A DNA stretch of 64,000 nt from an uncultured Lachnospiraceae bacterium (GCA_949878435.1 CATLAK010000001.1:1-64000), one strand, 5' to 3'; positions 17,916-27,590 are shown, counted from the stretch's first letter. Made by a program: numbers and translations. The notes: generated by a model not told the origin, from the sequence alone.

Positions 17916-18977
17916 TTATTTCAAGCGGTAAAAGATAATACAGTTGGGCTGGTCCACTTTCATTTCTTTTCCATTCATGACAAGGGTTCCCTTTTTCATG
18001 TCCACATTAAAAAATGTCATAGAATCAGATTCATGATTTAAAGAAACCAGATGCCTGTTATCCGGAAATAGTGCTGCATCCTTGGGGTAATCGCCGCTGA
18101 CCGGCAGGCAGAATATTTTTTGCAAAAATCCTGTTTCCTGATCGATGGAGTAAACAATCACGCTGTTATCCCCGGCATTGGAACTGCAAAGATACTGAAA
18201 ATCTTCCGAAAACGTGAGCGCACTGGCTGCAGATCCTTTGGCATGATACATATTAAGGGTGGGAATATTCTGTATCTTGTCAAAAACCGGAATCCCATGT
18301 TCGTCAATGGAATACGTATACACATCGATATAATTTTTCAGTTCGTGGACAATATACAAAAATCTGCCATCCTTAGAAAATTTCAAATGACGAGGTGCTG
18401 ATTCCTGCTCGCTTCTGATAATATCCACCTGGCGCAGCCTTCCGTTTACATGATTCAGCTCATACACCACCACATGGTCCATGCCCAGATCCGCTGCACA
18501 CAAGAACTTATTGTCCCGGGTCATCTTCACACAGTTGATGTGGGGTCTGAAATTTCTTTCCGCAATGCTCCCAAGCCCCTTATGGAAAATCTCATCTGTA
18601 ATCTCTCCGATGGCGCCATCCTCTTCCACGCGCAGAACCGTCAATTTCGCATCATGATACCCTGCCACAAAAAGGAATTTATCTTCGTAATCCGTAGATA
18701 AATAGCATCCTCTCATGCCATTGATCGATGCATGATTGATTACCTCAAGGCTTCCATCCTCCAATATCTTATAAGACTCCACGCCAAAATCTGTGATGGA
18801 ATACAGATACTTACGGTTGTGGGAGATCGTCACATAAGAAGAATTGGTTATCTTGACCTGATTCTTCTCCGAAAATCTTCCGTTTTCCATATCCACATCA
18901 TAAATCCTTATACCGAAATTGCTCTTATTCCCTGATGTATAGGTCGATACATAAGCCACATATTTTTCTTTTCCCAT
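17916..18977 (-). CDS. lactonase family seven-bladed beta-propeller protein
   Basis: Belongs to the YbhE/6-phosphogluconolactonase (Pgl, PF10282-type) group. 353 residues with repeated blade motifs such as KYVAYVSTYTSG, VTISHNRKYLYSITDFG, RPHINCVKMTRDNKFLCAADLG and APRHLKFSKDGRFLYIVHEL. The RPHINCV segment matches the conserved HPH-type active-site region with Arg in place of the first His. No signal peptide, so cytosolic. Ribosome site GAGGG. It is divergent from the pot operon. The propeller call is firm, but sugar-lactone hydrolysis is an inference: many relatives have unknown substrates and no pentose phosphate genes are near. Confidence 0.85.
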   Translation of the reverse strand: MGKEKYVAYVSTYTSGNKSNFGIRIYDVDMENGRFSEKNQVKITNSSYVTISHNRKYLYSITDFGVESYKILEDGSLEVINHASINGMRGCYLSTDYEDKFLFVAGYHDAKLTVLRVEEDGAIGEITDEIFHKGLGSIAERNFRPHINCVKMTRDNKFLCAADLGMDHVVVYELNHVNGRLRQVDIIRSEQESAPRHLKFSKDGRFLYIVHELKNYIDVYTYSIDEHGIPVFDKIQNIPTLNMYHAKGSAASALTFSEDFQYLCSSNAGDNSVIVYSIDQETGFLQKIFCLPVSGDYPKDAALFPDNRHLVSLNHESDSMTFFNVDMKKGTLVMNGKEMKVDQPNCIIFYRLK

Positions 18978-19034
18978 GCTGCTTCCCTCTTAACTCTATT
19001 TTGATAAATTGCGGTTCACCTGTAAACCATTTTC

Positions 19035-19063
19035 ATTATAGCACAGCTTATTTTCCCGCACAA
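19035..19063 (-). promoter_or_regulatory. candidate promoter of the lactonase gene
   Basis: Minus strand: -35 TTGTGC (19058-19063), 17-nt spacer, -10 TATAAT (19035-19040) preceded by TGC, an extended -10. About 58 nt upstream of the start. Confidence 0.65.
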
Positions 19064-19105
19064 TAAAAGATACTTTTCCTTTTAGAAAAATATTTATATT
19101 TTATA

Positions 19106-19133
19106 TTGACATTCCTATACTTATCTGTATAAT
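19106..19133 (+). promoter_or_regulatory. consensus promoter of the XRE-potABCD operon
   Basis: Perfect -35 TTGACA (19106-19111) and perfect -10 TATAAT (19128-19133) with a 16-nt spacer. Such a strong core promoter suggests control mainly by repression; a palindromic operator candidate starts 11 nt downstream of the -10. Confidence 0.85.
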
Positions 19134-19143
19134 GAAAATCAGT

Positions 19144-19170
19144 GTTTAGTTTTACTAAACTTTCAGTTTA
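19144..19170 (+). promoter_or_regulatory. candidate operator at the pot operon start site
   Basis: Two overlapping perfect inverted repeats: GTTTAGT-TTT-ACTAAAC (19144-19160) and TAAACT-TTC-AGTTTA (19156-19170). Together they present three half-sites of an AGTTTA/TAAACT kind. They cover the expected transcription start and the early leader, where a dimeric HTH repressor would block transcription. The first gene of the operon encodes an XRE-cupin protein, so autoregulation is the natural inference. Confidence 0.6.
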
Positions 19171-19204
19171 TTATAATTGGCATTCAGGAAGATGGGGCAT
19201 TTTT

Positions 19205-19756
19205 ATGACTAACGGAATCAATATCGGAAATAAGATTAAGGATCTGCGCTGCCAGAAGGGCTTGACGCAGGAAGAGCTTGCGGATCGATGTGAGTTATCA
19301 AAAGGCTTTATCTCACAGCTGGAACGTGACTTGACGTCCCCCTCCATCACTACCCTTATGGATATTCTGCAATGCCTCGGCACGGACTTAAAGGAATTTT
19401 TTAACGATTCGGAAGATACCCAGATTTCTTTTAAGGAAACAGATTACTTTGAGAAAATAGATGAAGAACTTAAAAATAAGATTGAATGGATCATTCCAAA
19501 TGCGCAGAAGAATATGATGGAACCGATACGGTTAACCTTATCTCCCGGAGGAAGCACCTACCCTGATAATCCTCATGAGGGAGAAGAATTCGGTTATGTT
19601 CTATCCGGAAGTGTTTCTTTGATTCTCGGCACCAGAACCATAAAAGTCAAAAAAGGAGAATCCTTTTACTTTACAGCGAAACGATCCCATTATTTAAAGG
19701 CAGACAATAAAACGGGCGCCGTCCTTATATGGGTAAGCAGCCCTCCCAGCTTTTAA
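19205..19756 (+). CDS. XRE-family regulator with cupin domain, polyamine-type
   Basis: DNA-binding regulator: an N-terminal XRE helix-turn-helix (residues ~10-65; [20 protein letters not shown] is the recognition region) joined to a C-terminal cupin domain (about 110-180, with [16 protein letters not shown]). Proteins of this build, such as E. coli PuuR, respond to small ligands including polyamines. I start at the ATG at 19205 (183 residues); an upstream reading would run through the operator. First gene of the pot operon, 22 nt before potA, so it probably senses a polyamine and controls its own operon. Ligand identity is inferred from context. Confidence 0.9.
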   Translation: MTNGINIGNKIKDLRCQKGLTQEELADRCELSKGFISQLERDLTSPSITTLMDILQCLGTDLKEFFNDSEDTQISFKETDYFEKIDEELKNKIEWIIPNAQKNMMEPIRLTLSPGGSTYPDNPHEGEEFGYVLSGSVSLILGTRTIKVKKGESFYFTAKRSHYLKADNKTGAVLIWVSSPPSF

Positions 19757-19778
19757 CGGATCAGAATGGAGAATTGTG

Positions 19779-20852
19779 ATGAATAAAATATTAATCGATC
19801 TCAAAAATATCAGTAAATCCTTTGACGGACAGATGGTTCTGGACGATTTAAATTTATATATCCGGGAAAATGAGTTTCTAACCCTCTTAGGTCCCAGCGG
19901 ATGTGGAAAGACGACTACCCTGCGCATCTTAGGCGGATTCGAGACCCCTGATACGGGAAGTGTCATCTTCGACGGTAAGGATATCACCAAACTTCCTCCC
20001 AACAAGCGGCAGCTGAACACCGTTTTTCAAAAATATGCGCTTTTTACCCATATGACCATTGCCGAAAACATTGCGTTTGGGCTTAAGATTAAAAATAAGA
20101 GCAAGACTTACATAAACGATAAAATTAAATATGCATTAAAACTGGTCAACCTGGAAGGCTTTGAAAACCGCATGCCGGATTCATTAAGCGGCGGTCAGCA
20201 GCAGCGTATCGCCATTGCCCGTGCCATCGTCAATGAACCTAAGGTTCTTCTTTTAGATGAACCCTTAGGCGCACTCGACTTAAAACTGCGCCAGGATATG
20301 CAGTATGAATTGATCCGGCTGAAAAATGAACTTGGGATTACTTTCATTTATGTAACACACGATCAGGAAGAAGCCCTCACCATGTCCGACACCATCGTAG
20401 TCATGAACCAGGGCTACATCCAGCAGATCGGCACCCCTGAAAAGATCTACAATGAACCGGAAAATGCTTTTGTCGCCGACTTTATCGGTGACAGCAACAT
20501 AATAAGTTCTACTATGATCGAGGATAAGCTGGTAGAAATTTTAGGAACCAAGTTTCCCTGTGTGGATACCGGTTTTGGGTGCAACAAGCCTGTGGATGTG
20601 GTGATCCGCCCGGAAGATGTAATCCTCTCCTCGCCTGCCAAGGGCAAAATGACAGGAACTGTGACCCACTTGATTTTTAAGGGGGTTCATTATGAAATGG
20701 AAGTCACTGCCGCAGGTTATGAATGGCTGGTTCACTCCACCGGCATGTTTCCTGTAGGCACGGAAGTGGGAATCGATGTGGATCCCTTTAATATTCAGAT
20801 TATGAATAAACCCGCTTCTGAAGATGAGGAGGCTGTGGGCGTCAATGAATAA
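19779..20852 (+). CDS. potA: spermidine/putrescine ABC transporter ATP-binding protein
   Basis: Cytoplasmic ATPase driving polyamine import. Walker [13 protein letters not shown], signature [14 protein letters not shown], Walker [13 protein letters not shown], and a C-terminal TOBE-like domain (after about residue 240). The start has adjacent GTG and ATG codons at 19776 and 19779; I prefer the ATG because GGAG is then 7 nt away. Overlaps potB by 8 nt. The gene order potA-B-C-D and the PotD lipoprotein support a polyamine role rather than another ABC class. Confidence 0.95.
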   Translation: MNKILIDLKNISKSFDGQMVLDDLNLYIRENEFLTLLGPSGCGKTTTLRILGGFETPDTGSVIFDGKDITKLPPNKRQLNTVFQKYALFTHMTIAENIAFGLKIKNKSKTYINDKIKYALKLVNLEGFENRMPDSLSGGQQQRIAIARAIVNEPKVLLLDEPLGALDLKLRQDMQYELIRLKNELGITFIYVTHDQEEALTMSDTIVVMNQGYIQQIGTPEKIYNEPENAFVADFIGDSNIISSTMIEDKLVEILGTKFPCVDTGFGCNKPVDVVIRPEDVILSSPAKGKMTGTVTHLIFKGVHYEMEVTAAGYEWLVHSTGMFPVGTEVGIDVDPFNIQIMNKPASEDEEAVGVNE

Positions 20853-21660
20853 GAAGAAATTGCTGGGCACCCCCTATTTTATCTGGTCCGCCATATTTAT
20901 CATCATCCCTTTGTGCATGGTATTTTACTACGGCTTTACCGATAAAAGCGGCGCCTTTACCTTAGAAAACATCATAGCGATCTCCTCGCCGGAGCACGCA
21001 AAGGCATTGTATCTTGCATTAGGCTTATCTCTCATCTCCACCCTGATCTGCCTTCTCCTTGCCTATCCTCTGGCAATGATTTTGTGCGGTCTTAATGTGA
21101 ACCAGCACAGCTTTATCGTGCTGATCTTCATCCTTCCTATGTGGATGAATTTTTTGCTCCGCACCCTTGCATGGCAGACCCTGCTTGAAAAGACGGGCGT
21201 CATAAACAATATCCTTTCCTTTCTGCACCTGCCTGCCCTTACGATCATCAACACGCCCTATGCCATTATACTGGGCATGGTTTACAACTTTTTGCCCTTT
21301 ATGGTGCTTCCCATTTACAACTCTCTGGTTAAAATCGACCCCAATGTGATAAACGCTGCCAGAGACTTAGGTGCAAACGGACTGCAGGTATTTGCCAAAA
21401 TCACCCTGCCCCTTACGCTGCCCGGCATCATCAGCGGAATCACCATGGTCTTTATCCCTGCGCTTACCACCTTCGTCATCAGTAAACTGCTTGGCGGAAG
21501 CAAGATTCTGCTGATCGGCAATGTGGTGGAGGAAGAATTTACCCAGGCTGGCAATTGGCATTTAGGGAGCGGTCTGTCCATCGTGCTGATGTTGTTCATC
21601 ATTGTAAATATGGTTATCTCTTCTATTTTTGATAAGGATGGGGAGGGCTCTGTCCTATGA
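20845..21660 (+). CDS. potB: spermidine/putrescine ABC transporter permease PotB
   Basis: Integral membrane permease with six predicted helices and the cytoplasmic EAA-type loop ([20 protein letters not shown]) that docks on PotA. I choose the ATG at 20845 giving [12 protein letters not shown] (271 residues), with AGGAGG 12 nt upstream; an ATG seven codons earlier lies before that site. The gene overlaps the end of potA by 8 nt and ends in an ATGA overlap with potC. Confidence 0.93.
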   Translation: MNKKKLLGTPYFIWSAIFIIIPLCMVFYYGFTDKSGAFTLENIIAISSPEHAKALYLALGLSLISTLICLLLAYPLAMILCGLNVNQHSFIVLIFILPMWMNFLLRTLAWQTLLEKTGVINNILSFLHLPALTIINTPYAIILGMVYNFLPFMVLPIYNSLVKIDPNVINAARDLGANGLQVFAKITLPLTLPGIISGITMVFIPALTTFVISKLLGGSKILLIGNVVEEEFTQAGNWHLGSGLSIVLMLFIIVNMVISSIFDKDGEGSVL

Positions 21661-22448
21661 TAAAAAATACTGCTAAGAAAATATATGTCACTTTAATTTT
21701 TATTTTTCTGTATGCCCCCATCGCCACGCTGATTGTGCTGTCTTTCAACGCCAGCAGGACCCGGGCAAAATGGGGCGGGCTGACGCTTAAATGGTATGGC
21801 GCATTATTTCGCAATGATGAGATTCTTAAGGCGCTGTTCAACACCCTGTTCATTGCCTTTACAGCCTCCATTATTGCAACCATAATCGGCACCATAGCCT
21901 GTATCTCTATCATGAATTTGAAAAAGCGTGCACGGACGGTTGTCATTGGCATCACCAACATCCCCATGCTCAACGCCGATATCGTTACGGGAATTTCCTT
22001 TATGCTTCTTTTCATCAGTATGGGGATGCGTTTTGGAATGGAGACCATCCTGCTCTCTCATATCACGTTCTGCATTCCTTACGTGATTTTGAGTGTCATG
22101 CCGCGTATGAAGCAGTTAAATCCCCATACATATGAAGCTGCCCTGGATTTAGGCGCAGGTCCCATATACGGATTTTTCAAGGTGGTTTTCCCTGATATCC
22201 TGCCAGGCGTGCTTTCAGGGTTTTTGATGGCATTTACTATGTCTTTAGATGATTTTATCATCACCCACTTTACCAAAGGCGCCGGTGTGGACACTCTTTC
22301 CACCAAAATCTATACAGAAGTGAAAAAGGGAATCAAACCGGAAATGTATGCCCTTTCCACCATCATCTTTGTGACCGTGCTGGTGCTGCTGCTCTTAGTC
22401 AACAAAGCACCTTCCGAAAATAAAAAAGTAAAAAAGAAATCTTTTTAA
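21657..22448 (+). CDS. potC: spermidine/putrescine ABC transporter permease PotC
   Basis: Second permease of the polyamine importer, six membrane helices in 263 residues, with the EAA-type loop EAALDLGAGPIYGFFKVVFP. It begins inside the potB stop (ATGA), the usual sign of coupled translation and equal stoichiometry. Ends with a Lys-rich tail 11 nt before potD. Confidence 0.94.
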   Translation: MIKNTAKKIYVTLIFIFLYAPIATLIVLSFNASRTRAKWGGLTLKWYGALFRNDEILKALFNTLFIAFTASIIATIIGTIACISIMNLKKRARTVVIGITNIPMLNADIVTGISFMLLFISMGMRFGMETILLSHITFCIPYVILSVMPRMKQLNPHTYEAALDLGAGPIYGFFKVVFPDILPGVLSGFLMAFTMSLDDFIITHFTKGAGVDTLSTKIYTEVKKGIKPEMYALSTIIFVTVLVLLLLVNKAPSENKKVKKKSF

Positions 22449-22459
22449 AGGAGTAAGTA

Positions 22460-23518
22460 ATGAAAAAAATAGTATGTTCTGTTCTTATGGTTTGTACCGT
22501 TTTATCTTCCCTTCTGACAGGCTGCGGCAGTTCCGGCGGGGAAAACGGCGAGGTCGTCGTCTACAACTGGGGGGAATACATTGATCCTGAAACAATTTCC
22601 CTTTTTGAAGAAGAAACCGGCATCAAAGTCGTCTATGATGAATTTGAGACCAATGAGATTATGTACCCCAAGGTAGAAGCCGGCGCTGCCGCTTATGATG
22701 TCATCTGCCCTTCTGATTATATGATTCAGAAGATGATCGATAACGATCTGCTTGCAGAAATCAATTTTGACAACATTCCAAACATCAAAAACATCGGTCA
22801 GCAATACTTTGACCAGTCCAAAGAGTTTGATCCCGAAAACAAATATTCCGTTCCCTACTGCTTTGGCACCGTGGGCATTCTCTACAATAAGACCATGGTG
22901 GACGGTCCCATCGACAGCTGGTCTGTCCTCTGGGATGAAAAATATGCCGACAATATTCTGATGCAGGATTCCGTCCGGGATGCCTTCATGGTTGCCCTGA
23001 AGTTAAACAACTATTCCATGAATACCTTAAACGAAAGCGAACTTCAGACTGCAAAGAACACTTTAATTGAACAAAAACCGCTGGTTCAGGCATACGTGAT
23101 CGATCAGGTACGGGACAAAATGATTGGCGGCGAGGCTGCCCTGGGCGTCATCTATTCCGGCGAGGCTATTTATACCCAGCGGGAAAACCCGGATTTAGAA
23201 TATGTCATTCCCAAAGAAGGTACAAATGTGTGGATTGATTCCTGGGTCATCCCTAAAAATGCGCCCAATAAAGAAAATGCCGAAGCCTTCATCAATTTTA
23301 TGTGCCGGGAAGACATTGCGCTCATGAATTTTGAGTACATTACCTACTCCACCCCCAACACTGCCGCACAGGCGCTGATCGAGGATGAGGATATCCGCAA
23401 TTCCAAGATTGCCTTTCCGGATTTAAGCCTATATGAAAATTTAGAGACTTTCAAATATTTAGGCGCAGAAGGCGATGAGCTGTATAATGAGCTTTGGAAA
23501 GAAGTCAAATCTGACTAA
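22460..23518 (+). CDS. potD: spermidine/putrescine-binding lipoprotein PotD
   Basis: Extracytoplasmic solute-binding protein. An N-terminal lipoprotein signal peptide ends in the lipobox LLTGC, with Cys at residue 22 as the anchor. The mature part begins with VVVYNWGEYIDPETISLFEE, typical of PotD/PotF. Later elements such as IPKEGTNVWIDSWVIPKNAP match the same family. Ribosome site AAAGGAG. Last gene of the operon, followed by a strong terminator. Preference between spermidine and putrescine cannot be decided here. Confidence 0.96.
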   Translation: MKKIVCSVLMVCTVLSSLLTGCGSSGGENGEVVVYNWGEYIDPETISLFEEETGIKVVYDEFETNEIMYPKVEAGAAAYDVICPSDYMIQKMIDNDLLAEINFDNIPNIKNIGQQYFDQSKEFDPENKYSVPYCFGTVGILYNKTMVDGPIDSWSVLWDEKYADNILMQDSVRDAFMVALKLNNYSMNTLNESELQTAKNTLIEQKPLVQAYVIDQVRDKMIGGEAALGVIYSGEAIYTQRENPDLEYVIPKEGTNVWIDSWVIPKNAPNKENAEAFINFMCREDIALMNFEYITYSTPNTAAQALIEDEDIRNSKIAFPDLSLYENLETFKYLGAEGDELYNELWKEVKSD

Positions 23519-23545
23519 CCATACATCGCTTTCCCAGCATAACAT

Positions 23546-23584
23546 AAAGGAAGAAAAATCCTCTAAAAATTTTTCTTCCTTTTC
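23546..23584 (+). terminator. terminator of the pot operon
   Basis: 14-bp perfect stem (AAAGGAAGAAAAAT / ATTTTTCTTCCTTT) with a 9-nt loop, ending in a T-run. Lies 27 nt after the potD stop. Confidence 0.85.
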
Positions 23585-23621
23585 CTATCTAGGTATAACA
23601 TTTCAGCTTCGCCATTATAAT

Positions 23622-25313
23622 TTATTTAGATGCACTTCCAATAAGAACCTTTTTCCCGCAGAAAGCAAAGCCGTATTTCCGGATGCGCTCCTCTGGCACC
23701 CCTTTCGCAATAAGGCTTGACTGGTAATTCTTCTCTTCTATCTGCCTTAACACCTCCAAAACCGTATCGGATAATTCCTTTTCGTCCTCTTCCTGTACTT
23801 TAAATTCCAGAATGATACCATCTTTATCCGTCTTCGGTTCCAGCATAACATCATACCTGCCAAAACCGCTCTCACGGTTTGATGTAATTACATATTGATC
23901 CGCCAATTCCACCATCAGTCCAAGCACAAATCCATGATAAAAACATTCCGGCTTTTTCTCTGAAGGTCTTTTGCCTGTATCAAAGCTGCTGAACATTTCT
24001 GCAGTAACTTTATTCATATAAGTGTTCATTGCTTTTAAGTCATCCTGTAATAATGCACGGATAAAATCATTATAATCGTCATTCCCCGAAAACCAGTCCT
24101 GTATCATATTTTCAAACATAATGTGCACTTCTTTGTTGGTGAGAGCAAGTTCATATTGTATGCGTCCTGTCCCCTCCACGAATATCTTCCGGACAACTTT
24201 CAAATAACCGCTTGCAAGCAAAAGACTCCATACTGCATTCTTTTTGGTAAACAACTGATTATATACAATCTGCTCATCCATCTCCATGGTAAGCGCTCTG
24301 CCGCATAGCAGCTCTTCAAAATCTTTTTTGATATTGGGTCTTCCTTCTTTGATCAATCTTTCTGCCAGCCTGTTGCTGCTGGAATTTGCCCAGTAAGCCC
24401 CCACTTCCTTTTTATCAAGGAAATGAATAATAGACCATGGATTATAGATATCCTTTCTTTTTCCAAATGCAAATCCATCATACCAATCCCTTACTTGCTG
24501 TTTTTGATGAAGCAAACCATATTCCTATAAAGCTGTAAAAACCTCCTCTTCCGTAAAACCAAAGCAGTCCGCATATTTATCAGAGGTGGTGGTTACTACT
24601 TCCAAATTATTTAAATCAGAAAAGATAGATTCTTTGCTGATCCTTGTTATCCCTGTCATAATGGCACGTTCCAGATAGGGATTCGTCTTAAAAGTGGAAT
24701 TAAGAAGGCTTCTCATAAAAGCCGCCAGTTCTTCCCAATATCCATTCATATATGCTTCCTGCATGGGCGTATCGTATTCATCTAAAAGAATAATCACCTT
24801 TTTCCCATAATAGCGGCATAAAAAATCAGACAACATTTTTAAAGATAAAGATGCCATGTAACTTTCCATGTCTGTTGAAACTTTTTGAAAATCCTTTTTT
24901 TCATTTTCATTCAGGATTTCTTCCTCTAGCAGGAAATCAAACTTGTTAAAGAACATTTGGATAATCTTGCATATTTTTTGGCGTGCCCCTTGGAACGTAG
25001 TTTCTTTCACATCCGCAGAGCTTAAGAAAATAACAGGATATGTTCCCTGCAATTCTCTGTACTTTTCATTTTCCCATATTTCCAATCCTTGAAATAAATC
25101 TTCTCTATCCTTATAATGAACAGAAAAAAATTTGTCCAGCATGCTCATATTTAAAGTCTTGCCAAATCTTCTGGGACGCGTAATCAATGTCACCTCATCT
25201 GCTGCTTCCCACCATTCCCGGATAAATTTCGTCTTATCAATATAAAAATAATGATTTATCCTGATTTTTTCAAAATCCTGATTTCCAATGCCAATCGGTC
25301 TGGTCATTACCAA
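23622..25313 (-). pseudogene. AAA-ATPase / PD-(D/E)XK family gene interrupted by one amber codon
   Basis: One reading frame of 564 codons with a single in-frame TAG at 24525-24527. Before it lies an AAA-ATPase-like domain (GIGNQDFEKIR, the P-loop region RPRRFGKTLNMSML, Walker B VIILLDEYDTPM). After it come the rest of that domain (VRDWYDGFAFGK, IYNPWSIIHFL) and a PD-(D/E)XK-like nuclease domain (GRYDVMLEP, GIILEFKVQ). Continuity across the stop is exact: TEEEVFTAL, stop, EYGLLHQKQQVRDWYDG, as in intact relatives of about 560 residues. Thus it is one gene with a nonsense change, not two genes. Such genes are common and multicopy in gut anaerobes, function unclear. Sequencing error or read-through remain possible. 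Confidence 0.85.
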
Positions 25314-25397
25314 TCTCCTTTTACATCCCTGCTATCGCGCCGTTTCTCTATGCTTTGATTATAGTATATCCGTTTCTTTCTTTAAAAGCAATAAACA

Positions 25398-26156
25398 CTA
25401 TCGACATACCATGCGCTCTGCAAACTCGTTATAGGTTCCCCTAAACACATTCCTATCTATGTATTTTTCAGTACCCTCGTATCCTTCTAAAACGGCGGTA
25501 TCTGTATATTGCCAGAAGGTCCATGTGCGTCCTAAATCGCCCATAGGCGGATAGTATACGTTTCTGATCCACAAGGGATATTCTTCAAATTCGCCTTTGA
25601 TATATTGGTTATAAACTGTATAGGTGGAATAGATTACAGGTTTTACCTGATAATAGTCCTCCAACACTGTCAGCATTTTTCTAAGATTTGTTCTCACCTC
25701 TTCCTCTTTCGGTGGATTCTTTTCCTTGTCTGCGTAAAACTCTACATCTACGGCTGGTATTAGCCTTCCGTCAAGATTTCCCACCGTTTCGATGTAAAAT
25801 GCCGCCTGTTTTGCTCCGTCGCTGTCAAAGCTGAAAAAATGATACGCGCCTATATACAAATCTGTTTCCGCCGCTTCCTGCCAGTTATCTAAAAAACGCT
25901 CGTCTAAATAACTGCTTCCTTCCGTAGCTTTTATAAATGCAAAATCCACATCCTGCTTAGCAAGCCTTGTCCAATCGATTTTCCCCTGATAGTGCGACAC
26001 ATCCACGCCATGAAGTTCATATTTTTCTGCAAATAAGCGGTTTATCTTTATTGTTTTATTTATCATCAATATGCCTGCGAAAGTTCCGGCAGCTATTATC
26101 ATTACAAGTATCCAACAAAATTTTCTTTTAAGTCCGGTCCGATTTTTCCATAACAT
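25398..26156 (-). CDS. glycoside hydrolase family 25 muramidase, membrane-anchored
   Basis: Lysozyme-type hydrolase of peptidoglycan (Cellosyl/Lyc fold). An N-terminal hydrophobic segment (residues ~12-32) would export and anchor it. The GH25 domain starts with HGVDVSHYQGKIDW and contains FAFIKATEGSSY, IGAYHFFSF and LIPAVDVEFY (catalytic acidic residues), ending in WTFWQYTDTAVLEG. 252 residues, complete. The ATG at 26156 has GGAGG 10 nt upstream, which places its start 55 nt inside the end of the preceding gene, an unusually long same-strand overlap. No holin or phage genes are near, so a chromosomal wall-remodelling enzyme is more likely than an endolysin. Confidence 0.92.
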   Translation of the reverse strand: MLWKNRTGLKRKFCWILVMIIAAGTFAGILMINKTIKINRLFAEKYELHGVDVSHYQGKIDWTRLAKQDVDFAFIKATEGSSYLDERFLDNWQEAAETDLYIGAYHFFSFDSDGAKQAAFYIETVGNLDGRLIPAVDVEFYADKEKNPPKEEEVRTNLRKMLTVLEDYYQVKPVIYSTYTVYNQYIKGEFEEYPLWIRNVYYPPMGDLGRTWTFWQYTDTAVLEGYEGTEKYIDRNVFRGTYNEFAERMVCR

Positions 26157-27193
26157 TTCCCATTTTCCTCCCCGGTAATATCATGACAGGAATACATTTC
26201 TGCATAAAGGTCACTTAAATTATGATCGATGATAAGATAATAAGAAGGCTCCATCTCCTCTCCTTCATAAATATAAAAATAATCTATGCTTCCGTGCGTA
26301 ACATAACAATCCTCAAAAATCAGTCTTTCCTGCCTGTCATAATAGCCATGTATGACGCTAAACCAAGTACCTCCATATGCCATATTGTGACTTCGATCTT
26401 TCTTCTGCAAAGTACCGTCTTCCCGATACACAAAATCCATTTCCACTAATGTACTGATATCCTTTTCGTCACTCATATAAGTAATCCATCCGGTAGCAAT
26501 ATAATGTTTCATCTTTCCATCAGCAGTATACGCTGTCTGCTCCTCAAAATCTTCTATATAAGTATCTTGGCTCGGATCATATCCATCATAAGTCAGCTTT
26601 GAATAGAGATCCTCCTTATCATTAATTCTTAGCAGATGATCATCCTCAGTATACAAAGGCTTCCCTGAACAATTAAAAACAAATCCTTCTTCCTTACGCC
26701 TCTCATCCGGGAAATACCTGATTCCACATCCCTTTGCTGCCATTTCATCAAAATAAAGCTCCATCCAAAGCACACCGGTTTCCTCATCCACATACTGATA
26801 AAACGGCTCCTCCCCCTCAAAACCAAAATCCCTTAAAAAAGTCTCCTTATCCGCATATCCCAAATGCAATTCCCCACCCCTGCTGTCAGTCACCAAAAAC
26901 TCCGCCTGTTCCGGGTCTATATTCAGCCTAGGACTCCCCACCGCCTCCCAATCTCCATCCGCTATCGCCACTTCCTCATACGCTAACTCCAAACCAGCCA
27001 CACAAATCCCCAAAACCTGCTCTCCCAGCTTGTCCGCTCTCCCATCCCCCAGCCTTTCAACAACCCCAATCCCCCTACTGCCACCGCCATTCACAATCCC
27101 ATACCCTATAACCCAAATAACCGCCAAAACAATTACACCAATTCCGCCAATTCTAAACCACCTTCCCATTCCTTTTCCCTTCATGCCTTTCAC
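26102..27193 (-). CDS. unknown membrane-anchored extracytoplasmic protein
   Basis: Not recognised. 363 residues beginning with a Lys/Gly-rich start, one membrane helix (about residues 14-33, IGGIGVIVLAVIWVIGYGIV), and a large hydrophilic, Tyr- and acid-rich domain that would lie outside. Toward the end, short stretches such as YIEDFEEQTAYTADGKMKHY and FEDCYVTHGSIDYFYIYEGE resemble beta-rich 'text-like' repeat proteins, but I cannot name a family. The start is uncertain: GTG at 27193 or in-frame ATGs at 27184 and 27169. It overlaps the GH25 gene by 55 nt, so both are probably translated from one message and may act together at the envelope. Confidence 0.65.
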   Translation of the reverse strand: MKGMKGKGMGRWFRIGGIGVIVLAVIWVIGYGIVNGGGSRGIGVVERLGDGRADKLGEQVLGICVAGLELAYEEVAIADGDWEAVGSPRLNIDPEQAEFLVTDSRGGELHLGYADKETFLRDFGFEGEEPFYQYVDEETGVLWMELYFDEMAAKGCGIRYFPDERRKEEGFVFNCSGKPLYTEDDHLLRINDKEDLYSKLTYDGYDPSQDTYIEDFEEQTAYTADGKMKHYIATGWITYMSDEKDISTLVEMDFVYREDGTLQKKDRSHNMAYGGTWFSVIHGYYDRQERLIFEDCYVTHGSIDYFYIYEGEEMEPSYYLIIDHNLSDLYAEMYSCHDITGEENGKCYGKIGPDLKENFVGYL

Positions 27194-27286
27194 TCACTCC
27201 ATATTATTTTTCAATAATCTCATCATTATAGAAGCCCATCATAAATTTTATTCATCTATACATCAACATTATAGCGCAGCCATGCA

Positions 27287-27470
27287 TCAAGTCTTTGCGA
27301 AAAATCGGCAATTTCACTTACAGAATGTTAAATCCTTAGGGCAAAATCGCCATGGATGGCGATTTTAGGAGCCAAACGGCATGGATGCCGTCTTGGCTCC
27401 GACCCGACCGTCTTGAAACACCTAAATACATTCTGTTAGTGAAATCCGATTTTTGAGAAGAGACTTGAAA
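27287..27470. repeat. 184-bp structured element with long imperfect inverted arms and two internal hairpins
   Basis: This fills most of the 435-bp gap between the unknown membrane-anchored gene and proA. Left arm 27287-27330 and right arm 27427-27470 are about 44 nt each and imperfect reverse complements, sharing AAAAATCGG, ATTTCACT and ACAGAATGT. Between them are two perfect or near-perfect hairpins: 27343-27366 (AAAATCGCCAT, loop GG, ATGGCGATTTT) and 27368-27400 (GGAGCCAA-ACGGCAT, loop GG, ATGCCGT-C-TTGGCTCC, one bulge). Both share CATGGATG at the tip. No coding potential. It looks like a MITE-like or other small mobile/structured non-coding element. Confidence 0.6.
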
Positions 27471-27590
27471 CATAATGTATGATAACCGTCGGGCGCATCC
27501 CGCCTCCATACGTTTCCTGCCCTGCCATAGCTGCCCCAAGGCGCTGCCCATCCAGCAATGTCAATCCCCGTTCCTCACACCACCTCTCCA

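Noticed and set aside
23622-24515. Separate gene beginning at a TTG just after the amber codon
   Set aside because: It is in the same frame as the upstream part and reads as the direct continuation of one family protein, so it is listed as half of a pseudogene.
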